Of a stretch of 39,060 nucleotides of DNA, positions 15,796-23,710 are shown piece by piece. Source of the stretch: Oscillospiraceae bacterium (GTDB taxonomy: Bacteria > Bacillota > Clostridia > Oscillospirales > SIG627); assembly GCA_015065325.1 (NCBI GenBank), contig SVQO01000021.1:1-39060 (forward strand), written 5' to 3'. Position 1 is the stretch's first letter, and every line of letters begins with the position of its first letter. The position numbers and the translations under genes were made by a program. The notes under the pieces were generated by a model. That model was not told the origin of the DNA. It ran no database searches and was given only the letters and a program-made list of their open reading frames with translations.

Positions 15796-17966
15796 TACAG
15801 AACGACGAGCTTTGCCGTTTCACGGCAGACGTCACAAAGCTCCTCGGAGGAGGTGATGATAAAAAACTGAGTGCAGGTCTGTCTGAGGCTTTCATAGAAT
15901 TCCTTTGCCTGTCCCGTGGACAAAACGGCTAGGGAATCGTCGAAGATCATGGGAAACTTCGTGGAGCGCAAAACCTCGGAAAGGGCGAGTCTGAAGGAGA
16001 GAACACCCATTTCGGTGATAACTCCGCCACCCGCCGCGATCAGGGGGAGAACGGATTTCTGATCGCAGAAGCAAAGCTCGAAATCTTCATCGAAGCGGAA
16101 GGATTCACCTTCCCTCAAAAGAAATGCCATACGCTGATTGATCTTCAAGGCTAAGGATTTTTTCAGTTCATCCTCGAATTTATCCTTTCGTGCCAACGCC
16201 AGGGTAAGATTCAGATCAATAGATTCAAAGTCTGCCTTTTCCTTGCGGATCTTTTCCTCCAAGGCATCCAGATCCAAGCGAATCTCCTCGGGGCTTCTGG
16301 CGCTTTTCTCCTTCGCCTCCTGAAGTCTTGCGGTAACCAAAGCTTTTTTCTTATACAGAGATTCGTTTTGTGCAACGAGAAAGGCGTGCTCCTTTTGCAA
16401 AGTTAGGAACTCCGCGCTGACGGTGACGCTTTCCCGTTCCACGTTTTCCGTCAGCATTTTATGATAAAGTGCCTTATCCTCTTCCAATTCGTTTTGCAGA
16501 TCGTAAAGCGCGTCGTTTGCTTCGATAATCTCGTCGCAAACGGCGAGCAACTCACCGTCTTCCTCGCGGTAGCCCATTGCCTTTACCTTGGCGGCAATGC
16601 GGTTGTGAATGGCATTCTTCTCACGGATTTTTCCGGTGCAAAGTGCCTTGGCGCTTTCTACCTCGCTGTGATATACCTGAGTGGTGGTGCTGTGAGCGGC
16701 AACCTTTTCGTAAAAATCGTAAAATTCGGCGAGGTTATCCGCATCGTATTCCTCCAGTGTTTCCTTAATTCGCCCGGTGAAAAGGGTGGAAATGAACAAG
16801 GAGGCGATTCCGCAAAGAGCCACTGCCGCGGCGGCGGCAATGCAGGTGATCATTTTGAAATCCAGATAATACAGTGCCAGTGCCAGCCCTGCGGCACCCA
16901 GAATCAGAAGAATACCGAAAATGCAAACTCCGAGACGGAATCTTTTTTCTTTTTCGATGCCCCGGATTTTTTCATCCAGCTCCTCGATGGAATTCTTTCC
17001 GGTGAAAAGCGCTTCGTGGTAACTCAGGTTTTCTTCTGCGGAGGAAAGAGCAAGACGTGCTTCGTTCAGATTGGTGATGGCAAGACTGAGACGGTTGTAG
17101 TCCATCTTCATTTCATCCAGCTCCCCCTCGGAAAGCTTTCCGATCTTGGTGGAAACGTCGTATGCGGCAATGCGAAGCTTCTTTTCTTTGGCAGTGATCT
17201 TTTGATGCAGCTCCTCTGCATTCTCCTTGTTTTGAACCAAGCGAAGATCATCCTCAAAGCCTGCCATATCGGCCTTCAAAAGAACGCACCTGCGGTCGTT
17301 TTCGTCAATCTTTTCGCTGATTTCACCGAGAATGGACTGGCAGGACTGTGCCTCCTGTTCCCAATCGGGATGTTCCTCCAGCTCTCCCGACAGTTTTTCC
17401 TGCTCGGCAAGAAGCAGATCCAGGCTTCCGTTTTTTTCCTCGTTGCGATACAGCCTTCTCTTTTTGTCGAGCACGAAAATATCACGGTAAATATGTTGCG
17501 TCTCCTCGGAAAAGGACGCAATTTTATTCAGGAGAGAAAATTTTGGCTTAACGGCGGGTGTTTCGTATTTTGCCTGGCGGAAATAATTAACCAAGTCAAA
17601 GGAATCCTGATCCAGTCCGGTCAGGTATTCTCCGGGAGTGATCTCGGTATCAATGGGGGTCTTTGGATCAAAGGAGTAAAAAAGCACCGATTCCTCACCG
17701 CCGATCACGCTTCTTTCGATGACGAAGGGACCTTGGTCCGAGTCGAGAAAAAGCTTTCCCTTGGCGTCCTCGGCATTCCCTCTGGCAAGGGAAACGGAAT
17801 CCGCCCCATACAGAGCAAACTGAATGAATTCGCAAAGGCTGGTTTTCCCGCTGCGGTAGGTTCCGAACAGCAAATTTCCGTTTCGATCGGGAGTAACGGA
17901 AAGGGTGCGGATCTTCTTAAATTGTTCGATTTCTATTCTTTCTATGGTTAAACGGTTCAGTTTCAT
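15795..17966 (-). CDS. SMC/YhaN-like coiled-coil ATPase with central membrane helices
   Basis: A 723-residue ABC-type ATPase. Its N-terminal half-domain has Walker A GTYRSGKTS (35-43). The C-terminal half-domain has an ABC-signature-like segment followed by Walker B (FPMIFDDSLAVL) and a switch segment FFIITSSEEL. Between them are coiled coils, interrupted at about 345-395 by two hydrophobic helices (CIFGILLILGAAGLALALYY and a second Ala-rich one). This layout resembles the AAA_27/YhaN group of SMC-like proteins, usually linked to DNA repair. It is the first gene of the operon and is coupled to recG. A membrane-tethered DNA-repair partner is plausible but inferred. Confidence 0.78.
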   Translation of the reverse strand: MKLNRLTIERIEIEQFKKIRTLSVTPDRNGNLLFGTYRSGKTSLCEFIQFALYGADSVSLARGNAEDAKGKLFLDSDQGPFVIERSVIGGEESVLFYSFDPKTPIDTEITPGEYLTGLDQDSFDLVNYFRQAKYETPAVKPKFSLLNKIASFSEETQHIYRDIFVLDKKRRLYRNEEKNGSLDLLLAEQEKLSGELEEHPDWEQEAQSCQSILGEISEKIDENDRRCVLLKADMAGFEDDLRLVQNKENAEELHQKITAKEKKLRIAAYDVSTKIGKLSEGELDEMKMDYNRLSLAITNLNEARLALSSAEENLSYHEALFTGKNSIEELDEKIRGIEKEKRFRLGVCIFGILLILGAAGLALALYYLDFKMITCIAAAAAVALCGIASLFISTLFTGRIKETLEEYDADNLAEFYDFYEKVAAHSTTTQVYHSEVESAKALCTGKIREKNAIHNRIAAKVKAMGYREEDGELLAVCDEIIEANDALYDLQNELEEDKALYHKMLTENVERESVTVSAEFLTLQKEHAFLVAQNESLYKKKALVTARLQEAKEKSARSPEEIRLDLDALEEKIRKEKADFESIDLNLTLALARKDKFEDELKKSLALKINQRMAFLLREGESFRFDEDFELCFCDQKSVLPLIAAGGGVITEMGVLSFRLALSEVLRSTKFPMIFDDSLAVLSTGQAKEFYESLRQTCTQFFIITSSEELCDVCRETAKLVVL

Positions 17967-18003
17967 GGATAGTCCTTAAAATAAGTATTCTATATTACCG
18001 TAT

Positions 18004-18032
18004 ATTATAGCCGAAAAGATTTCTTTCGTCAA
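18004..18032 (-). promoter_or_regulatory. Promoter of the ATPase-recG-mscS-PHP operon
   Basis: Minus strand TTGACG (18032-18027), 17-base spacer, TATAAT (18009-18004). It lies directly beyond the terminator of the deacetylase pair. Confidence 0.88.
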
Positions 18033-18040
18033 TCGTTTTC

Positions 18041-18074
18041 AAAAAAAGAAATGAGGCGGTTATCCCGCCTCATT
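18041..18074 (-). terminator. Terminator of the deacetylase operon
   Basis: A 10-bp stem (18050-18059 with 18065-18074) followed on the minus strand by TTCTTTTTTT. The last codons of the deacetylase gene form the upstream arm, so coding end and terminator overlap. Confidence 0.85.
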
Positions 18075-18752
18075 TTCGATCATTTCCGAAATGGTGACAA
18101 ATTCATATCCGTTTTCCTTCAAATAGGGAAGAATGCGCTTCAAGGCTTCCGGCGTCGGCAATCTTTTATCATTCAGATCGTGAAAGAGAATGATGTCACC
18201 GCCCACGGCGTTTTCCTCGATCTTTGATGCGATGGTGTCGGATTTTGGCATACACCAATCCTTGGTATCAAGAGACCAAAGTATGCTTTGATACCCCATT
18301 TCCTCCAAAATTGCAAGAGACGCCTCGTCGTAGTATCCTCCGGGCGGTCGAAAAACGGTGGGACGCTCACCTGTGATCTCCTTCAGAACGTCCTCGGTCT
18401 TTCGAATTTCCTCCCGTAAGGTATCCCCGCTGATCTTGGAGATATAAGCGTGGGTGTAGGTGTGGTTTCCGATCTCGTGTCCCGCCTTGTGGATCATACG
18501 GATCCTGTCCGGATCCGCGGCTGCGTTTTCTCCGATAACGAAGAAGGTGGCGCGAATTCCGTATTCCTTCAAAATGGCAAGGATCTCCTCCGTGTTGCGA
18601 ATGCTGGGACCGTCATCAAAGGTCAGTGCGATTTGCTTGGTCTGTGTCGCACCCTTTCGGTACGGCTTTGCATAAATGGAGAGGGAACAGCTTTGGGCAC
18701 ACAGAAGCAGAACTGCTGCGGAACAGGCGAGAAAGCGTTTTATTCTCCCCAT
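18060..18752 (-). CDS. Polysaccharide deacetylase (CE4, NodB homology)
   Basis: A 230-residue exported or lipid-anchored enzyme that removes acetyl groups from an N-acetylated cell-wall sugar. An N-terminal hydrophobic segment (7-26) ends in SCS, so processing as a lipoprotein is possible but the box is weak. All CE4 motifs are present: TFDDGP (44-49), GNHTYTH (H97, H101 metal ligands), RPPGG (135-139), and ILFHD near the end. Its start overlaps the upstream PdaA-like gene by 13 bases in a different frame, indicating coupled translation. The target is probably peptidoglycan. Confidence 0.9.
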   Translation of the reverse strand: MGRIKRFLACSAAVLLLCAQSCSLSIYAKPYRKGATQTKQIALTFDDGPSIRNTEEILAILKEYGIRATFFVIGENAAADPDRIRMIHKAGHEIGNHTYTHAYISKISGDTLREEIRKTEDVLKEITGERPTVFRPPGGYYDEASLAILEEMGYQSILWSLDTKDWCMPKSDTIASKIEENAVGGDIILFHDLNDKRLPTPEALKRILPYLKENGYEFVTISEMIENEAG

Positions 18753-19480
18753 AATTCCTCCAGACTGCCGAATCGGTAGCCTTCCGCTTTCATTTGTCGG
18801 ATAAAATCACCGAGAATGGCAGCGTTTGTAGCAGAAGTGGGATGCAGTAGAATGACTGCCCCGTTGTGCACGCGGCTCGTCAGCTTTTCCATGGCGTATT
18901 CGGGACTTTTCTGATTGTTGTTGTCCCAGTCTGCCCAGGCAAGACTCCAGAATACCGTGTGATATCCAAGGCGAAAAACCGTTTCCAGCGCTTCTTTCGA
19001 ATACGCTCCCTCAGGCGGTCGGAAATAGGGGTCGGGTCCTTTGCCGCACACCGTTTCGCAAACTGTTTCCAGCTCCTTGATTTCTTTCTCCAGCGCTTCC
19101 GGAGAAAGCGTGGTAATATTGGGATGGCTTGCGGTGTGGTTGCAGAGAAGGTTTCCGTCGCTTCGGATGGCTTGGCAAAGCTCGGGATTTGCCTCGATGA
19201 AGTGCTTGAGCACGAAAAAGGCACCCGTGACTTTTTCCTCCCGAAGAGTTTCCACCACCTTTGCTACGTTTCCGTTTTCATAACCTGCATCAAAGGTAAG
19301 GTAAAGGACCTTTTCGTCCTTTCCGATGCCTTTTCCCAGATGCTCCTCCAAAGCGGGAAGTCTGGGACGAACGCCTTTTCCTTTTGAAGAAAAATACCAG
19401 TTTTCACCGCTTTTGGCGGTGGCAAAGGAAGATGCCGAAAGGATGATGACCGATAAAAAGAATGAGATGATTTTTTTCAT
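18740..19480 (-). CDS. PdaA-like polysaccharide deacetylase (muramic delta-lactam type)
   Basis: A 246-residue exported CE4 enzyme. The signature TFDAGYENG (62-70) and the FRPPEGAYS motif are those of PdaA, which makes muramic delta-lactam in the spore cortex. Metal ligands H115 and H119 lie in CNHTASHPNI. A signal peptide occupies 1-22 (FFLSVIILSASSFATA). A frame open 25 codons upstream starts without a ribosome site; AAAGGAGG before the ATG at 19480 fixes the start. The pairing with a second deacetylase and a possible sporulation-type promoter suggests a role in spore formation. Direct evidence of sporulation genes elsewhere is not in this window. Confidence 0.87.
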   Translation of the reverse strand: MKKIISFFLSVIILSASSFATAKSGENWYFSSKGKGVRPRLPALEEHLGKGIGKDEKVLYLTFDAGYENGNVAKVVETLREEKVTGAFFVLKHFIEANPELCQAIRSDGNLLCNHTASHPNITTLSPEALEKEIKELETVCETVCGKGPDPYFRPPEGAYSKEALETVFRLGYHTVFWSLAWADWDNNNQKSPEYAMEKLTSRVHNGAVILLHPTSATNAAILGDFIRQMKAEGYRFGSLEELWGE

Positions 19481-19507
19481 TTTTTTAATTCCTCCTTTAC
19501 GCTTTTT

Positions 19508-19536
19508 ATTGTTCCACTGCGCGAAAAAAATATGAT
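19508..19536 (-). promoter_or_regulatory. Possible sigma-E-type promoter of pdaA-like gene
   Basis: On the minus strand ATCATATT (19536-19529), a 13-base spacer, then GGAACAAT (19515-19508). The -35 resembles the sporulation sigma-E consensus GTCATATT in 7 of 8 bases and the -10 (CATACAAT) in 5 of 8. No good sigma-A promoter is visible. It overlaps the terminator hairpin. Confidence 0.3.
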
Positions 19537-19567
19537 TGCCTGTTTTTTTAGGCAATCACATTTTTTT
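19531..19567. terminator. Terminator after the uracil-DNA glycosylase gene
   Basis: TGATTGCCT (19533-19541) pairs with AGGCAATCA (19550-19558). On the minus strand it is followed by TATTTTTTT and on the plus strand by CATTTTTTT. Confidence 0.85.
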
Positions 19568-19587
19568 GATGATTTTCTATTTCTTCT

Positions 19588-20157
19588 CTATTTGAATTTT
19601 TTGATTTCTTCGGCAATTTTTTTAAAATCCGTCAAAGCCTCTTCTTTTTTTGCGGGGTCACGCAGCAGCGCGGAAGGGTGGTAGGTTGCCATTACCCGAA
19701 GTCCGCCCAAATCGTACCAGATCCCTCGTTGCTTGGTAATGCGAAAATCGGGGGAAATAATGCGCTTTGCCGCAATTCTGCCCAGACAAACCAGAATTTT
19801 CGGTTGTAAAAGCCTCAGTTGCTCCCGAAGATAAGGGAGGCAGGCTTCCTCCTCCTCGGGCAACGGATCCCGATTGCGTGGAGGTCTGCATTTTAAAATG
19901 TTGGCGACGTAGTAGTCGTCCTCCTCCAATCCGATAAACTCTATGTACAGATCCAAGAGCTTTCCGGCAGGACCGACGAAGGGCTTTCCTTCCCGATCCT
20001 CCTGCTCCCCGGGCGCTTCTCCCACGAACAGCACCGTAGGGGAAAAGGAGCCCTTGCCGAAAACGCTTTGGGTCCTGGTGGTGCAAAGAGAGCATCCGCG
20101 GCACGAGGAGACCCGTTGCTCCAAAAGCTCCATTTTTTCGTTTTTTGTCTGTGTCAT
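19588..20157 (-). CDS. Uracil-DNA glycosylase, family 4/5 iron-sulfur type
   Basis: A 189-residue enzyme that removes uracil from DNA. Features are GEAPGEQEDREGKPFVGPAG (47-66, the catalytic and uracil-binding loop), NILKCRPPRNRDP, and HPSALLR near the end. Cys residues in SSCRGCSLC (19, 22, 25) and KCRPP, with others, fit the 4Fe-4S cluster of family 4 enzymes. The length is typical. Its ATG overlaps the stop of the upstream mecA-like gene by one base (TAATG). A terminator follows 20 bases after the stop. Confidence 0.93.
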   Translation of the reverse strand: MTQTKNEKMELLEQRVSSCRGCSLCTTRTQSVFGKGSFSPTVLFVGEAPGEQEDREGKPFVGPAGKLLDLYIEFIGLEEDDYYVANILKCRPPRNRDPLPEEEEACLPYLREQLRLLQPKILVCLGRIAAKRIISPDFRITKQRGIWYDLGGLRVMATYHPSALLRDPAKKEEALTDFKKIAEEIKKFK

Positions 20158-20648
20158 TATGTTTGCCTTTCCTCCCTGCGAACCCTGTGGCAGCGGGACT
20201 TGAGAAAGATTTTGGACGGCATTTTGATTGTTTCTCCGAATTCAAAGAACGCAAGGGGTGCTTCCTTTTCGGGAATCAGTGCATAAAAGACACCGCGTTT
20301 TTTCTCTCTCCAAAGCTCCGAACCGAGCGGTATGGGAGAGCGGGTTAACGCGGCATAAAGCAGATCAAAATCGGCAAAGCAAAAGCAGAGCTTTTTCTCC
20401 TCCTTTTCCAGCTTTGTCACGAATAGCTCACAGCCGCCGCGATCGGTAGGATAAAGCTGTATGTAGATCTTTTCTCCCGCAGCATCAAAGCCCGTTTCCC
20501 GACGCGCCTTGTCGAATAATTCCCAAATCACCCGTTTCCCTTGAGCGGAGTCGTAATCCAGATCCTCCGCGGTCATGGAATAGGCTTCCAGATCCTCCTT
20601 GGTTAGTCGGATTCGAATTGCCCCTTCTCCTTGTCGGTACAGTTTCAA
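20157..20648 (-). CDS. mecA: MecA-like adaptor protein
   Basis: A 163-residue protein resembling MecA, the adaptor that delivers ComK and other substrates to ClpCP. The N-terminal domain has the MecA pattern IRIRLTKEDLEAYSMTAEDL, then WELFDKARRETGF and IYIQLYPTDRGGCELFVTKL. The second half has the FCFADFDLLYAALT and similar strands of the C-terminal ClpC-binding domain, but shorter than in Bacillus (about 218 residues). A longer frame exists upstream, but the promoter lies within it. I start at TTG 20648, preceded by GTGAGG. It is coupled to the uracil-DNA glycosylase gene. Confidence 0.75.
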   Translation of the reverse strand: MKLYRQGEGAIRIRLTKEDLEAYSMTAEDLDYDSAQGKRVIWELFDKARRETGFDAAGEKIYIQLYPTDRGGCELFVTKLEKEEKKLCFCFADFDLLYAALTRSPIPLGSELWREKKRGVFYALIPEKEAPLAFFEFGETIKMPSKIFLKSRCHRVRREERQT

Positions 20649-20680
20649 TGTTTTCGCCTCACTTTTTTTCTTACTATTCC

Positions 20681-20708
20681 AGTATAAGCGAAAAATAGAT
20701 TTTGGCAA
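20681..20708 (-). promoter_or_regulatory. Promoter of mecA-like / uracil-DNA glycosylase genes
   Basis: Minus strand TTGCCA (20708-20703), 16-base spacer, TATACT (20686-20681). It places the start of transcription about 20 bases before the TTG codon. Confidence 0.7.
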
Positions 20709-20810
20709 CCGAGAAATGTTGGGGATGCGTCCTATTGTTTCCAATTCTACCTTCAAAGACGGAAAAAAGCAATCGTTTTTGAAAAATCTTGTAGTTTTTT
20801 ACTGAATGAA

Positions 20811-20839
20811 TTGACAAAAAGTGCCCCGTCCTTTAAAAT
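20811..20839 (+). promoter_or_regulatory. Promoter of the ABC-DUF1854-ABC operon
   Basis: TTGACA (20811-20816), 17-base spacer, TAAAAT (20834-20839). The leader is about 35 bases, with AAAGGA at 20866-20871. Confidence 0.85.
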
Positions 20840-20880
20840 GAACACAGAGGAATGAACCGATCGAAAAAGGATCAGAACGT

Positions 20881-23175
20881 ATGAAGATAAAGCTTCCGGA
20901 AGAAGTGTACGCTTCTTTTCGAAAAAAAGGAATTCTCACAGATGAAGCACTGCTTTTTCTCAAGACCGATATGGGGAGAGAGGAGCTGTATTGCGATGCC
21001 TATACCTTGGTAACGGAGGAAGGGATCGCTACGCTCTTTTGTCTCGATGTTTTGAAGGAGAAAAAAGGTGCTTCTTTGTTTTCGCCCCGAAAGAGTGAAG
21101 CGGCTCTCAGGGAATTGGATTACCGTTTTCTTCCTATGGAGGAGATCGACTCCATTAAGTGCGAGGAACTGCTTTCCGTGCTTCGCGTCATCGTGACCCG
21201 CAAGGACGGTCAGCAAGAGGTCTTGTTTTACGCTACCGCCGCTTGCCGCAAGAGGATCTTCTCCTTTACGGAACGCTTTGATAAATGGCGTGAAACGGGT
21301 GAGATCCCGGAGGAAAAAAAGGAGCGGGGAGGTGTTTGTCCCAAGTGCCACCGTCCCTACGACGACCCGGAAAAAAAGATCTGCAACCATTGTGTCAGCA
21401 AAATGGGGCTGGTTCGGAAGCTTTTGCCATTTTTCGTCCGATACCGAAAGCAGATCGCTTTGGTATTTTTGACGGTCCTCTTTTCTTCCGCGCTCAGCGT
21501 CGTTACCCCGTATTTGAACAGCAAGGTTCTGTACGACGATGTGCTGAATCCCGGCTCTCTGCGTTACGGTGCGATCACCGGACTGGTTCTGTCCATTGCC
21601 TTTGCAGGACTTCTGCGGGCGTTCGTGACCACCGTGAACGGCATTATCGGCGCAAAGGTGTCCGCCTTCGTTTCCTGCGACCTGAAAAAAACGATTTTCT
21701 CGTCCTTTGAAAGACTATCCTTTTCGTTCTTTACGTCCCGCCATACGGGCAGACTGATCACGCAGATCAATTCCGATGCGGAAACTCTGTATTGGTTCTT
21801 CTGCGACGGCGTGCCTTATTTTCTGACCAACGTGATCCAGATGATCGGTATTACGGTGGTGATGTTTACCATCCACGTCCCCTTGACCATTCTGATCCTG
21901 ATCCCCATCCCCCTGATGTTTTTGGGCTATTTTCTTGCTCTGCGTTTGTTCCGCCGTCTCCACGCGGAGAATCACGCCCACCGTTCCCGTTTCAACGGAG
22001 TTTTGTCCGACGTGTTGGGCGGAATGCGCATTGTCAAGGCATTTTCCCGCGAACAGCAGGAGATCCGCCGCTTTGATGACAAAAGCCGCCGTCTTGCCGA
22101 TTCGAAATTGGAGATCGACGTTAAAAACCACACCATCTTCCCCCTCTTGAATTTGGGGATCCGTCTGAGCACTTACCTGGTTTGGGGCTTTGGCGGTTAC
22201 TTCGTGGTAAAGGGACTGGCAGATCCGAACAGCGGCATCAGCTACGGCGTTCTGAATTTGTTTGTCAGTTATCTTGCCATGCTCTACACTCCTCTGAACT
22301 TTTTTGCCAACTTCCTTAGCCATATGGCAAACGGAATGAACGCCCTGCAAAGACTGTTCAGTATTATGGACGCCGATCCCGACGTTGTGGAAAAGGAGGA
22401 ACCCGTTTCCCTTTCTCAGGTGCGCGGCGAGGTGGAGTTCGATCACGTGAATTTTTCATACGCTCCCGGTAAAAAGACCATTCAGGACGTTTCCTTCCGC
22501 GTGGAAGCAGGGAAAGCGCTTGGCATCGTCGGGCATACGGGCGCGGGGAAGAGCACCCTTGCAAATCTGCTGACCAGACTTTACGACGTGGATTCCGGAT
22601 CCATTTCCATTGACGGAGTGGATCTGCGCGATCTTTCCATCCGTACCATTCGGGACCACGTTGCCATTGTTTCGCAGGAAACCTACCTGTTCCGCGGAAG
22701 TATTTTGGATAATATCCGCTACGCGTCTCCCGACGCTACGGTAGAGGAGGTGCTTGCCGCTTCCAAGGCGGCGGGGTGCCACGACTTTATTATGTCCTTC
22801 CCGGATGGCTACAACACGTTGGTAGGCTCGGATAAAAAGTCTCTTTCGGGTGGCGAAAAGCAAAGGGTTTCCATAGCCCGTGCCATTTTGAAGGATCCTG
22901 CCATTTTGATTTTGGATGAGGCGACCGCCGCAATGGATACCAAGACCGAGCGGAAGATCCAGGAAGCGCTGCGGGTCATTTCCAAAGACCGTACCACCAT
23001 TACCATCGCCCACCGCCTTTCCACCTTGAGGGATTCGGATTTTCTCATCGTGATCGAGGAAGGAAAAATGGTGGAAACGGGTACCCACGAGGAGCTTTTG
23101 GCAAAGGACGGTGTGTACAACAAGCTATACACCCTCCAGATGGAAGCACTGAAAACCATAGGTATTGAAGAATAG
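20881..23175 (+). CDS. ABC exporter with extra N-terminal domain and zinc ribbon
   Basis: A 764-residue half-transporter (membrane plus ATPase domain) probably working as a heterodimer with the product at 23.7-25.95 kb. Residues 1-140 are a soluble domain I do not recognise. A zinc ribbon follows (CPKCHRPYDDPEKKICNHC, C153/156/168/171). Six membrane helices span about 180-480. The nucleotide domain has Walker A GHTGAGKST (551-559), signature LSGGEKQR (655-662) and Walker B ending DE680. Type I exporters of this ABCB1 kind usually lack the first 175 residues. DUF1854-linked transporters are known with cyanophycin genes in proteobacteria, but no cyanophycin genes are present here. The substrate is unknown. 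Confidence 0.88.
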   Translation: MKIKLPEEVYASFRKKGILTDEALLFLKTDMGREELYCDAYTLVTEEGIATLFCLDVLKEKKGASLFSPRKSEAALRELDYRFLPMEEIDSIKCEELLSVLRVIVTRKDGQQEVLFYATAACRKRIFSFTERFDKWRETGEIPEEKKERGGVCPKCHRPYDDPEKKICNHCVSKMGLVRKLLPFFVRYRKQIALVFLTVLFSSALSVVTPYLNSKVLYDDVLNPGSLRYGAITGLVLSIAFAGLLRAFVTTVNGIIGAKVSAFVSCDLKKTIFSSFERLSFSFFTSRHTGRLITQINSDAETLYWFFCDGVPYFLTNVIQMIGITVVMFTIHVPLTILILIPIPLMFLGYFLALRLFRRLHAENHAHRSRFNGVLSDVLGGMRIVKAFSREQQEIRRFDDKSRRLADSKLEIDVKNHTIFPLLNLGIRLSTYLVWGFGGYFVVKGLADPNSGISYGVLNLFVSYLAMLYTPLNFFANFLSHMANGMNALQRLFSIMDADPDVVEKEEPVSLSQVRGEVEFDHVNFSYAPGKKTIQDVSFRVEAGKALGIVGHTGAGKSTLANLLTRLYDVDSGSISIDGVDLRDLSIRTIRDHVAIVSQETYLFRGSILDNIRYASPDATVEEVLAASKAAGCHDFIMSFPDGYNTLVGSDKKSLSGGEKQRVSIARAILKDPAILILDEATAAMDTKTERKIQEALRVISKDRTTITIAHRLSTLRDSDFLIVIEEGKMVETGTHEELLAKDGVYNKLYTLQMEALKTIGIEE

Positions 23176-23183
23176 GAGATCGT

Positions 23184-23696
23184 ATGATACAAGGCTTGGA
23201 ACAAATTACCGATTCTTTTTTGATCGATGTGGAAAACGCCACCTTTTTTTCCTCTCCCACGGGACTTCTGATGGTGAAAATCCCCGCAAAGGACTATGAG
23301 GGCAGAGCCTTTCTCGCTCTTGCCTTTCCCTTCGAGACCGACGAGGAATACGTGTGCGTGCAAAACGAGGATCGGGAGGAGCTCGGCATGATCCGCTCTC
23401 TGTCCCTTTTGTCGGATGAAGCTGCATCTCTTTGCCGCGCCGAACTGAAAAAGAAATATTTTGCTCCGAAGATCTTAAAGATCGTCAAGCTCACGGAGCG
23501 CTTCGGTTCAAGCTTCTGGGATTGTGAAACCGATTACGGCTTAAAAAAATTCACCGTCAAGGATCCCCACCGAAGCATTCTTCGTCTGGGCGAGGACCGT
23601 GCTTACGTGGTGGACGTGGACGGATGCCGCTACGAGATCGAAAGTCTGAAGGGAATGGATAAAAAGAGCCATTCGAAAATCGAACTGTACTTATAA
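23184..23696 (+). CDS. DUF1854 family protein
   Basis: A 170-residue soluble protein of the DUF1854 family. The centre has the conserved segment ELKKKYFAPKILKIVKLTERFGSSFWDCETDYGLKKFTVKD (residues about 90-130), followed by a basic end. The gene lies 8 bases after the first ABC gene and 14 before the second, so all three are one transcript. In proteobacteria DUF1854 genes sit beside ABC exporters near cyanophycin genes. Here only the transporter association is kept. No enzyme motif is visible; an accessory or regulatory subunit of the transporter is likely. Confidence 0.8.
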   Translation: MIQGLEQITDSFLIDVENATFFSSPTGLLMVKIPAKDYEGRAFLALAFPFETDEEYVCVQNEDREELGMIRSLSLLSDEAASLCRAELKKKYFAPKILKIVKLTERFGSSFWDCETDYGLKKFTVKDPHRSILRLGEDRAYVVDVDGCRYEIESLKGMDKKSHSKIELYL

Positions 23697-23710
23697 TTTG
23701 GGAGAATGCA

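Noticed and set aside
16461-17951. A 496-codon plus-strand frame opposite the SMC-like ATPase
   Set aside because: It has no ribosome site, and the minus strand has Walker motifs, a promoter and coupling to recG.
20649-20756. An extended mecA-like start at 20756
   Set aside because: The promoter (20681-20708) lies within those codons, and a TTG with GTGAGG fits the family's N-terminus.
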